From positions 1 through 12,691 of the forward strand of contig CAZOQV010000019.1 of assembly GCA_964582365.1 (NCBI GenBank): 12,691 nucleotides of DNA, read 5' to 3'. Positions 6,323 to 11,754 of this stretch are shown in pieces. Source of the DNA: WARW01 sp964582365. GTDB lineage: Bacteria > Patescibacteriota > Microgenomatia > UBA12405. Made by a program: the position numbers and the translations under genes. The notes under the pieces were generated by a model, which worked only from the letters and a program-made list of their open reading frames with translations, did no database searches and had not been told where the DNA came from. Each line of letters starts with the position of its first letter. Position 1 is the stretch's first letter.

Positions 6323-6394
6323 TACGCCTAGAGGGAATCGAACCCCCATCAATAGTTCCGAAGACTACTACTCTATCCATTGAGCTATAGGCGC
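6323..6394 (-). tRNA. tRNA-Arg(UCG)
   Basis: 72 nt; acceptor GCGCCTA/TAGGCGT pairs throughout but closes with a G1-U72 wobble. The D-loop contains ATGGATA, usual for Arg tRNAs. Anticodon stem GTAGT/ACTAT with loop CTTCGGA gives anticodon UCG for the CGN box. T arm GGGGG-TTCGATT-CCCTC. No encoded CCA. Confidence 0.93.
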
Positions 6395-6408
6395 AAAATA
6401 TCTAAAAG

Positions 6409-6482
6409 TATCCCCAGCAGGGATCGAACCTGCGACCTCTTCCTTAGAAGGGAAGCGCTCTATCCAACTGAGCTATGAGGAC
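6409..6482 (-). tRNA. tRNA-Arg(UCU)
   Basis: 74 nt; acceptor GTCCTCA/TGGGGAT with G1-U72 and U5-G68 wobbles; anticodon stem CTTCC/GGAAG with loop CTTCTAA (anticodon UCU, reads AGA/AGG). T arm GCAGG-TTCGATC-CCTGC, discriminator A73, no encoded CCA. First tRNA of the cluster, 33 nt beyond the efp stop. Confidence 0.95.
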
Positions 6483-6498
6483 AAATAAGTTACCCTGT

Positions 6499-6507
6499 AT
6501 TTTATCA
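6499..6507 (-). promoter_or_regulatory. Extended -10 promoter of the tRNA array
   Basis: TGATAAAAT on the minus strand, 16 nt before the tRNA-Arg(UCU) 5' end and just after the efp stop codon. It would give the four tRNAs their own transcript with about a 10-nt 5' extension, although read-through from efp is also possible because no terminator separates them. Confidence 0.6.
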
Positions 6508-6515
6508 AAATATCT

Positions 6516-7079
6516 TTACTTTCGTGACAAATAAGCACCAGTCTCAGTATTTACCAAAATTTCTTCACCTACCTTAATAAATAAAGGCACTTGAACTTTT
6601 AATCCAGAATCTAAAATTGCCTGTTTAGTGGCGCTAGTTGCAGTATCACCCTTAATAGAATTTTCAGCTTCAACCACTTTATAAGCAATTGTTTTAGGCA
6701 AGCCAATACCAACCGGTTTTTCATCGTAGAATTTTATTCTATACAAAAGTCCTTCTTTTAAATAAGCCTTATCATCGCCAATTATTTCCACTGGTACAGT
6801 ATATTGTTCAAAACTTCTTGGTTCGATAAAAACATAATTAGCTCCGTCAAAATAAGAATATTCAGCTTCGTGTGTTTCTACCATTACTTCTTCTACTTTT
6901 TCACCAGATTTATAAGTATAATCAACAATTCTTCCTGAATAAAGATTTTTCAATTTAGTTTTATAAAAAGCAGAACCCTTACCTGGCGAGGTAAAAGCTG
7001 TATCCACAATCATATGTGGTGTTTCTTGAAACAATATATAAATTCCTTTTTTAAATTGTGATGTTGATATGACTCCCAT
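6516..7079 (-). CDS. efp: Elongation factor P
   Basis: Binds stalled ribosomes between the P and E sites and speeds peptide bond formation at polyproline stretches; cytosolic. 187 residues is full length. The N-terminal KOW-like domain (1-63) carries the tip loop SPGKGSAF with Lys34, the residue modified by beta-lysylation in many bacteria; the two OB domains follow. The C-terminal signature GDTATSATKQAIL and VPLFIKVGEEILVNTETGAYLSRK region matches the family. No modification enzyme (EpmA/EpmB) is in the window, so the state of Lys34 is unknown. ATG at 7079 lies 7 nt after an extended -10 box, predicting a leaderless mRNA. The downstream tRNA cluster is on the same strand, 33 nt away, with its own box. 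Confidence 0.97.
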   Translation of the reverse strand: MGVISTSQFKKGIYILFQETPHMIVDTAFTSPGKGSAFYKTKLKNLYSGRIVDYTYKSGEKVEEVMVETHEAEYSYFDGANYVFIEPRSFEQYTVPVEIIGDDKAYLKEGLLYRIKFYDEKPVGIGLPKTIAYKVVEAENSIKGDTATSATKQAILDSGLKVQVPLFIKVGEEILVNTETGAYLSRK

Positions 7080-7086
7080 AGGCTTG

Positions 7087-7095
7087 ATTTTAACA
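7087..7095 (-). promoter_or_regulatory. Extended -10 promoter of efp, predicting a leaderless mRNA
   Basis: Minus-strand TGTTAAAAT followed by a 7-nt spacer (CAAGCCT) and the ATG. No -35 is recognisable: the upstream position is occupied by the T-tract of the terminator at 7106-7148. No Shine-Dalgarno. Confidence 0.68.
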
Positions 7096-7105
7096 CAAAA
7101 ATAGC

Positions 7106-7148
7106 AAAAAAAATCCCAGAGTAACTTTTTAGAGGAGCCACCCCAGGA
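7106..7148 (-). terminator. Intrinsic terminator of the murein hydrolase gene
   Basis: Read on the minus strand, TCCTGGGGTGGC (7148-7137) pairs continuously with GTTACTCTGGGA (7125-7114), twelve pairs of which five are G-U, around an 11-nt loop, followed by eight T (7113-7106). On the plus strand the wobble pairs become A-C mismatches, so it should act only on the minus strand. It separates the hydrolase transcript from efp. Confidence 0.75.
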
Positions 7149-7234
7149 TCTAGTTCAAATTATATCAAATATTACAAATAAGTCAAATTTTCTATACATA
7201 TCAGTTACACATCTGTCAAATCGTCACTACTAAA

Positions 7235-7843
7235 TTAAAAATTTCCACTCTTTAATTCTTCAATAAATTGCTTTACTCCCGCTGCCCAGGAACCATTTGA
7301 ACTAGGACAATATTTAGACATTATCAATTCTGGTGTGTTTAACCCTTTATTAAAATATTCTCTTTTTAAATATTCAGCATAGCTTTTAATTGCCAATTCA
7401 TAATTAGCAAATCTAAGAGTTCCTCTTTTGTGAATTCCATAACCCCAACAATTATATGAATTCTCTGGTATTTTTTTACATAAATTGGATTCTTGCTGAG
7501 CAATAGCCACGATCCAATAATATTCAAATCCATAATCTTCAGATATTTGGAAAATTAAATCAGAATATGGAACGAGAGGAGAATTATACCTTTCCAAATA
7601 TTTTTTAATCAACATTGGTCTGGCATCTGCTCCAACAGTAGTTGCCTCTATTGAAATATTTTTAAAATTATCTTCGGCTGCCGCCTCAATTATTAGCTTT
7701 TCACTTCTAATTTTTAAAACATTATCCGTCTTGTCAACTTTTGATAAATAAATAAGTTCACCAAAACCAACCATCAAAGTTAATATTAAAAAAACTGGCA
7801 ACAGAAATAGCCTCTTGAAATTGAATAATGGTTTCTCAATCAC
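7235..7843 (-). CDS. Membrane-anchored lysozyme-fold murein hydrolase (glucosaminidase/transglycosylase-like)
   Basis: Likely cleaves peptidoglycan glycan strands outside the membrane. The 202 residues begin with a short basic cytoplasmic segment and one hydrophobic helix (about 11-33), then a linker and, from about residue 80, a lysozyme-like domain: KKYLERYNSPLVPY, an SEDYGF helix, and WIVAIAQQESNLC with the candidate catalytic Glu118, followed by NSYNCWGYGI (128-137) and a SYAEYLKREYF helix. The order E-SNxC, N-WGYG is typical of glucosaminidase or SLT relatives; I cannot choose between them. Cys122 and Cys132 could form a disulfide. The start is GTG, exactly 7 nt after an extended -10 box. 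It is divergent from the trigger factor and ended by a terminator at 7106-7148. Confidence 0.8.
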   Translation of the reverse strand: MIEKPLFNFKRLFLLPVFLILTLMVGFGELIYLSKVDKTDNVLKIRSEKLIIEAAAEDNFKNISIEATTVGADARPMLIKKYLERYNSPLVPYSDLIFQISEDYGFEYYWIVAIAQQESNLCKKIPENSYNCWGYGIHKRGTLRFANYELAIKSYAEYLKREYFNKGLNTPELIMSKYCPSSNGSWAAGVKQFIEELKSGNF

Positions 7844-7850
7844 TGTTCTT

Positions 7851-7859
7851 ATGTTATCA
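7851..7859 (-). promoter_or_regulatory. Extended -10 promoter of the murein hydrolase, leaderless
   Basis: Minus-strand TGATAACAT, then AAGAACA and the GTG start at 7843. The box overlaps the plus-strand box of the trigger factor (7852-7860) almost completely. Confidence 0.62.
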
Positions 7860-7860
7860 T
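7852..7860 (+). promoter_or_regulatory. Extended -10 promoter of the trigger factor
   Basis: TGTTATCAT, ending 10 nt before the ATG at 7871. Because the box includes positions 7859-7860, an upstream ATG at 7859 could not be transcribed from it, which is the main reason for preferring the start at 7871. Confidence 0.6.
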
Positions 7861-7870
7861 GTTGGCACTT

Positions 7871-8686
7871 ATGAAAACAAATTCAACTGACCTAAAAAAA
7901 CAAGATAATAAAGTTTTTACTTTAAATCTCGAAATTAAAGTTGCCGACATTAAGGCAGAATATCAAGAACACTTAAAAAAATTCCAAGCCGAATATGAAA
8001 CCAAAGGTTTTAGAAAAGGCAAAGCTCCATTAGAAGTTGTTGAACAAAATATCAATCCCGAAAAATTATTTGAAGAAGTTGCTTCTCATTTAATTTCCCA
8101 TGCTTACGGTCATAAAATAGAAGAAAATGGTCTAAAGCCAATTATTCAACCTCAAGTTAAATTTCTTAATAAAGATGTCGATTTTGATCATGATTGGCAG
8201 ATTGAAATTACCAGTTGCGAACTACCAGAAATTAAACTCAATGAAAAATATCTAACCGAGGTAAAAAAAATAAATGCCGATAAAGAACTCACTGATGAAA
8301 ATAAAAAAATTGAAAAAATTATTGAAACTTTAGTCAACAATGGTCAAGTTAATTTACCTGAAATTTTAATTGAATCAGACATTCAAAACCAACTTTCTCA
8401 ATTAATTGATCAAGCCAGACAAGCCGGAATTAGTGTCGCTGATTATCTTAAAAACAAAGGCCTAACGTTAGAACAATATAAAGAAAATCTTAGCAAACAA
8501 ATTACCAAAGAATGGACTCTTAATTTGGCCATTAGTCAAATTGCCAAAGAACAAAAAGTTGAAGTTACTAAAGAAGAAGTGGAAAAAATCGCCAGCTCCA
8601 ATCCGTCCCTCAATCAAAATACCAATTTTATTTACTATCTTCTAACTCAACAAAAAGTGTTCGATTTTCTCAAAAAGTTGCTATAA
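7871..8686 (+). CDS. tig: Trigger factor, short form lacking the PPIase domain
   Basis: Ribosome-bound chaperone that meets nascent chains at the exit tunnel. The ribosome-binding domain (about 1-110) has the signature GFRKGKAP (46-53), which docks on L23. Sequence then passes almost directly to the helical C-terminal domain: LPEILIESDIQNQLSQL, an AGISVADYLKNKGLTLEQY stretch and a KEWTLNLAISQIAKEQKVEVTKEEV stretch. The FKBP-type isomerase domain found between these in the usual protein of about 430 residues is absent, leaving 271 residues. I chose ATG at 7871; an in-frame ATG at 7859 would add four residues but overlaps the promoter box. The stop codon lies within the -10 box of the next gene. 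Confidence 0.93.
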   Translation: MKTNSTDLKKQDNKVFTLNLEIKVADIKAEYQEHLKKFQAEYETKGFRKGKAPLEVVEQNINPEKLFEEVASHLISHAYGHKIEENGLKPIIQPQVKFLNKDVDFDHDWQIEITSCELPEIKLNEKYLTEVKKINADKELTDENKKIEKIIETLVNNGQVNLPEILIESDIQNQLSQLIDQARQAGISVADYLKNKGLTLEQYKENLSKQITKEWTLNLAISQIAKEQKVEVTKEEVEKIASSNPSLNQNTNFIYYLLTQQKVFDFLKKLL

Positions 8687-8687
8687 T
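8679..8687 (+). promoter_or_regulatory. Extended -10 promoter of the 180-residue gene, leaderless
   Basis: TGCTATAAT, 8 nt before the ATG at 8696. The TAA stop of the trigger factor (8684-8686) forms part of the hexamer. The downstream gene could therefore be read both from the trigger factor transcript and from this box. Confidence 0.62.
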
Positions 8688-8695
8688 AGGCTACT

Positions 8696-9238
8696 ATGGC
8701 AGGTGGTTATGGATCTAAACCGGATCCAAAAAGAAAACTAATTAGCAATAACAGTAACGAAGTCCTAAAAGAATTCTCTAATCCTTTTTGCGGCATCCTT
8801 TTTCCTGGTCAAAGTGTCGAAATAAATAAAAAAGAAGCTACTACCAACATACGTTGGAATCGGGAATTTTTAATCAAATCAGTCAAAGAAGAACAATCCA
8901 TTTTTGTTAATAGTCACTCTCAAGAAGTTGAAAAAGCTATTAATAATCTTCGTCTTGAAATTAAAAAACTAGTTGAAGTTACCCAAGATTTAAACCACGA
9001 AATTGTTCAAACAGTTCAACAAAACGTAGTCGATTTTAGTGAATATCAATTAAATTTTTTTCAAAGATTAAAAATGATTATTGTAAATTTTCGTAAAAAT
9101 ATTAGCGAAGCTGGTGTTTGGATGGAAAGTTTTAACCATAAAAAATCAAAATGTAATGCTTACCGAAATAAAGCTAAAAGTGGTGGAACTAAATACACCG
9201 ACAGCGGTGAACACGCAGTTGCCAGATCAGCAAATTAA
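8696..9238 (+). CDS. Conserved-looking CPR protein of unknown function (180 aa)
   Basis: No catalytic motif is visible. The protein opens with a glycine/lysine-rich segment (MAGGYGSKPDPKRK), then a short beta-like part with NPFCGILFPGQSVEI (29-43). Residues about 72-142 are predicted helical with heptad-like hydrophobic spacing (EVEKAINNLRLEIKKLVEV), a likely coiled coil. The tail is charged and ends GEHAVARSAN. From memory, this tail and length resemble a family restricted to Microgenomates-type genomes (possibly DUF5660); I could not check this. No signal peptide or membrane helix. It directly follows the trigger factor (9 nt) and precedes tRNA-Val, so a link to translation or nascent-chain handling is conceivable but unproven. 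Confidence 0.75.
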   Translation: MAGGYGSKPDPKRKLISNNSNEVLKEFSNPFCGILFPGQSVEINKKEATTNIRWNREFLIKSVKEEQSIFVNSHSQEVEKAINNLRLEIKKLVEVTQDLNHEIVQTVQQNVVDFSEYQLNFFQRLKMIIVNFRKNISEAGVWMESFNHKKSKCNAYRNKAKSGGTKYTDSGEHAVARSAN

Positions 9239-9269
9239 TTATTTAAATCTACAAAGTTTTTATAAATTT

Positions 9270-9278
9270 TGCTATACT
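9270..9278 (+). promoter_or_regulatory. Extended -10 promoter of tRNA-Val
   Basis: TGCTATACT, 48 nt before the tRNA 5' end, so the transcript would carry an AT-only leader of about 40 nt that contains the heptad array at 9293-9320. Confidence 0.5.
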
Positions 9279-9292
9279 TCCCATCACTACTA

Positions 9293-9320
9293 TTAATTAT
9301 TAATTCTTAATTATTAATTA
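9293..9320. repeat. TTAATTN heptad array upstream of tRNA-Val
   Basis: Four consecutive 7-nt units (TTAATTA, TTAATTC, TTAATTA, TTAATTA) starting at 9293, 9300, 9307 and 9314. It lies between the presumed tRNA-Val promoter and the tRNA. Confidence 0.7.
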
Positions 9321-9326
9321 ATTTAG

Positions 9327-9400
9327 GAGTCTATAGCTCAGTTGGTTAGAGCGCTTCATTGACATTGAAGAGGTCAGAGGTCCGAGTCCTCTTAGACTCA
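9327..9400 (+). tRNA. tRNA-Val(GAC)
   Basis: 74 nt; acceptor GAGTCTA/TAGACTC fully paired, D-stem GCTC/GAGC, anticodon stem CTTCA/TGAAG with loop TTGACAT (anticodon GAC). T stem AGAGG/CCTCT with loop TCCGAGT, that is C at position 55 instead of the near-universal U. Discriminator A73, no encoded CCA. It stands alone between the 180-residue gene and thrS. Confidence 0.94.
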
Positions 9401-9436
9401 CATGTTTTTAAATATCTACGTTACCGAAACTACATC

Positions 9437-9472
9437 GCCCAACAGGGCATAACTTTTTTGCTTTGATTGGGC
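9437..9472 (+). promoter_or_regulatory. Competing hairpins between tRNA-Val and thrS
   Basis: GCCC (9437-9440) can pair with GGGC (9445-9448) across the tetraloop AACA, followed after five bases by six T (9454-9459), or GCCCAA (9437-9442) can pair with TTGGGC (9467-9472). The first form resembles a weak tRNA-Val terminator and the second removes it. Both lie upstream of the thrS -10 box, so control of thrS through this region would need read-through transcripts. Confidence 0.35.
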
Positions 9473-9492
9473 TTTCCACTTTTTGTTAAAAT
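9463..9492 (+). promoter_or_regulatory. Promoter of thrS
   Basis: A -35-like TTGATT (9463-9468), an 18-bp spacer and the extended -10 TGTTAAAAT (9484-9492). The ATG is 16 nt beyond the box, giving a leader of about ten bases without a Shine-Dalgarno. Confidence 0.6.
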
Positions 9493-9508
9493 ACTTTTAT
9501 ATAAACAT

Positions 9509-11272
9509 ATGTCAGAAATACAAAACAATCAAAATTCAGATCTCCAAACAATTCGTCATTCAGCCGAACATATCTTAACCCAAGCTATGCACCGACTTTA
9601 TCCTAATAAATTTTTAATGGCCATGGGTCCAGCCACTAATGATGGCTTTTATTTTGATTTCGAACCAGTAGGGGATTTTAAAATCAATGAAGATGATTTT
9701 TCCGCCATCGAAACCGAAATGGCAAAAATAGTTAAAGAAAATTTACCTATAATTAGACAAGAAATTAGTTTAGATGACGCCAAAAAATTATTTGCCGACA
9801 ACACCTACAAAATGGAATGGTTAAATTCGATTCAAGACAGAAAAGAAATAATCACCATTTATAAAACCGGTGAAGAATTTACCGATCTTTGTGCCGGACC
9901 TCACGTTCGATACACCAGCAAAATCAAAGCTTTCAAACTTTTATCCATTGCCGGTGCTTATTGGCACGGCGATGAAAAAAATAAAATGCTTACCCGTATT
10001 TACGGCACCGCTTTTGAAAATAAAGACCAATTGGAAAAATATTTATTTAACATCGAAGAAGCCAAAAAACGTGATCATAAAAAACTAGGGAAAGAATTAA
10101 ACATTTTTATGATTAGTGAATATGGATCAGGATTTCCATTTTTTCTTCCCAATGGAATGATTTTGAGAAACCAATTAGAAAGTTTTTGGTATCAAGAACA
10201 TACAAAAGAAGGCTATGAATTTATAAAAACGCCAATTATGCTAAACCAGGAACTATGGAAAATTTCCGGTCATTGGGATAATTATCGAGAAAATATGTAC
10301 ACTTCCGAAATTGACGAGACTGTTTTTGCAATTAAACCAATGAATTGTCCAGGTGGAATGTTAGTATATAAAAATTCTATGCATTCTTATAAAGATTTAC
10401 CAATAAGATGTGGAGAATTAGGACAAGTCCACCGTCACGAAGCCAGTGGTACTTTAAATGGATTGTTTAGAGTTAGAACTTTTACTCAAGATGATGCTCA
10501 TATTTACATGAGAGAAGATCAAATTGAAGATGAAATCATTAGATTAATCGCTTTTGTCGATAAAATATATAAAATTTTTGGTCTAACTTATGAAATTGAA
10601 TTATCCACTAGGCCAGAAAAAAAATATATCGGTACCATCGAATCTTGGGAAAAGAGCGAAAAAGCTCTTCAAGAAGCTTGTCGTAAAGCCAACAAAGAAT
10701 GTAAAATCAATCCCGGTGACGGAGCCTTCTATGGTCCAAAGTTAGATTTTCATATTAAAGATTCCTTGGATCGAGTTTGGCAGTGTGGAACCATTCAATT
10801 AGACGCTAATTTACCCGAAAGATTTGATTTAAATTACACTGATTCTGATGGCTCAAAGAAAAGACCAATTATGTTACATCGAGTTATTTTTGGATCAGTT
10901 GAAAGATTTATTGGAATTTTAATTGAACATTTCGCCGGTGCCTTTCCAACATGGCTTTCTCCAGTTCAAGTAAAAATTATTCCAATTACCGACAATCAAC
11001 TAGAATATGCCCAACAAATAGGTAAAATTCTCCAAGAAAACGATATTCGATTTGAACTTGACGATAAATCTGAAACCATGCAAAATAAAATTCGCAATGC
11101 TGCTGGTGAAAAAGTTCCTTATATGATTATTATCGGTGGTCGTGAAACCGAAAATCAGACCATTTCTGTTCGTCAACGCGACGGCCAAGATCTTGGAATT
11201 ATGTCTTTATCTGAATTTATTACTAAAATAAAAGACCAAATTAGTCAAAAATCTCTAAACTTAATCAAGTGA
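9509..11272 (+). CDS. thrS: Threonyl-tRNA synthetase, lacking the N-terminal TGS domain
   Basis: Class II synthetase that charges tRNA-Thr and edits mischarged serine. The 587 residues start right at the editing domain: HSAEH (His17-x3-His21) and CAGPH (Cys128-x3-His132) supply its four metal/catalytic residues. The catalytic domain has the zinc ligands Cys280 (MNCPGG), His331 (DDAHIY) and His457 (IMLHR), motif 2 around HRHEASGTLNGLFRVRTFTQ, and motif 3 GSVERFIGILIEH. The anticodon-binding domain follows from about residue 485. The usual N-terminal TGS domain (about 60 residues) is missing. The reading frame is open back to 9467, but those extra 14 residues overlap the promoter, so ATG at 9509 is preferred. 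Gene order thrS before infC-rpmI-rplT is classical in bacteria. Confidence 0.96.
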   Translation: MSEIQNNQNSDLQTIRHSAEHILTQAMHRLYPNKFLMAMGPATNDGFYFDFEPVGDFKINEDDFSAIETEMAKIVKENLPIIRQEISLDDAKKLFADNTYKMEWLNSIQDRKEIITIYKTGEEFTDLCAGPHVRYTSKIKAFKLLSIAGAYWHGDEKNKMLTRIYGTAFENKDQLEKYLFNIEEAKKRDHKKLGKELNIFMISEYGSGFPFFLPNGMILRNQLESFWYQEHTKEGYEFIKTPIMLNQELWKISGHWDNYRENMYTSEIDETVFAIKPMNCPGGMLVYKNSMHSYKDLPIRCGELGQVHRHEASGTLNGLFRVRTFTQDDAHIYMREDQIEDEIIRLIAFVDKIYKIFGLTYEIELSTRPEKKYIGTIESWEKSEKALQEACRKANKECKINPGDGAFYGPKLDFHIKDSLDRVWQCGTIQLDANLPERFDLNYTDSDGSKKRPIMLHRVIFGSVERFIGILIEHFAGAFPTWLSPVQVKIIPITDNQLEYAQQIGKILQENDIRFELDDKSETMQNKIRNAAGEKVPYMIIIGGRETENQTISVRQRDGQDLGIMSLSEFITKIKDQISQKSLNLIK

Positions 11273-11281
11273 TTTAATCTA

Positions 11282-11313
11282 TAGAGATGTCCCGCAGCTG
11301 CGGGACGTCTCTA
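11282..11313. repeat. GC-rich 32-bp palindrome after thrS
   Basis: Sixteen pairs centred on CAGCTG (arms 11282-11297 and 11298-11313) with one T-G exception (11288/11307). The core CCCGCAGCTGCGGG is far richer in GC than anything nearby. There is no T-tract after it, so it does not look like an ordinary terminator. It resembles small dispersed palindromic (REP-like) elements. Confidence 0.75.
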
Positions 11314-11338
11314 CGATGATATATTTTGTGCCTAAAAT

Positions 11339-11367
11339 TTGACTTTTAACCATTTTTATCCTATAAT
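11339..11367 (+). promoter_or_regulatory. Canonical -35/-10 promoter of the small membrane protein
   Basis: TTGACT (11339-11344), a 17-bp spacer and TATAAT (11362-11367), without the TGn extension. This is the only unit in the window with a good -35 at ideal spacing. The leader to the first GTG would be about 39 nt. Confidence 0.7.
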
Positions 11368-11412
11368 AAATATGGTTCTTTAAGAATAGTTTTTAAATCA
11401 AAAAGAAAGGAA

Positions 11413-11616
11413 GTGAAGGAAGTGAAAAAAGATTTTCTTGAAAGAGTCGTTATAATCATAATGGTTATCTCGTCTATAACAGCAGCAAATTTAATTTATT
11501 TCAGTAGCCCTGCAACAGAAGTAATGATAATATCGTATGCAATATTAATTGTTTTTTATATTGTCATAAAAAATCTTAAAGCTAAAAAAAATAAAATATT
11601 TATTAAAGAAAATTAA
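11413..11616 (+). CDS. Small two-helix membrane protein of unknown function (67 aa)
   Basis: A charged N-terminus (MKEVKKDFLER), two hydrophobic helices (about 12-30 and 37-53) joined by a short SSPATE loop, and a Lys-rich C-terminus, suggesting a hairpin with both ends in the cytoplasm. I do not recognise the family. It differs from its neighbours: a canonical -35/-10 promoter, purine-rich ribosome-binding sequence (AAAGG at 11406-11410, repeated as AAGGAA before a second in-frame GTG at 11422), a GTG start, and codon use dominated by ATA for Ile (8 of 14) and GCA for Ala (4 of 5), whereas neighbouring genes favour ATT and GCC/GCT. It lies between a GC palindrome and a strong terminator, so it looks like an acquired unit. 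Candidate roles such as toxin, holin-like peptide or stress peptide are speculation. Confidence 0.68.
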   Translation: MKEVKKDFLERVVIIIMVISSITAANLIYFSSPATEVMIISYAILIVFYIVIKNLKAKKNKIFIKEN

Positions 11617-11672
11617 AAAATAATAATACTATTTTTTATTTTTTTAAAAACTTAAAAACTATTTTTAGAACT

Positions 11673-11719
11673 GGCAGGTATTTGCAAACATTTATTTGTT
11701 TACAATGCCTGCCTTTTTT
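11673..11719 (+). terminator. Intrinsic terminator of the small membrane protein unit
   Basis: GGCAGG (11673-11678) pairs with CCTGCC (11708-11713); the stem continues through TATT/AATG and, after a bulged T and one mismatch, AAACA/TGTTT, with a short AT loop. Six T follow (11714-11719). It isolates infC from upstream transcription. Confidence 0.8.
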
Positions 11720-11754
11720 CTTTTCTTTAGATTAATGAATTTCTACCTCATTTC

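Noticed and set aside
6323..6394. Reading the tRNA with loop CTTCGGA as a non-arginine or pseudo-tRNA
   Set aside because: All stems form, the D-loop has the arginine-type ATGGATA, and anticodon UCG is a normal arginine anticodon.
7137..7305. An inverted pair CTAGTTCAAAT (7149-7159) and ATTTGAACTAG (7295-7305) around the murein hydrolase 3' end
   Set aside because: The pair is short, 135 bases apart, and one arm is coding; in AT-rich DNA chance is a sufficient explanation, and a better hairpin (7106-7148) explains termination.
9114..9296. Open frame of 60 codons overlapping the end of the 180-residue gene
   Set aside because: It is in another frame of a gene with consistent codon use, and it runs through the tRNA-Val promoter region.
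9293..9320. A CRISPR array
   Set aside because: The heptad arrays have no spacers, the units are far too short, and no cas gene is near.
9401..9508. A T-box riboswitch before thrS
   Set aside because: No T-box consensus, specifier loop or antiterminator is visible, and the promoter leaves a leader of only about ten bases.
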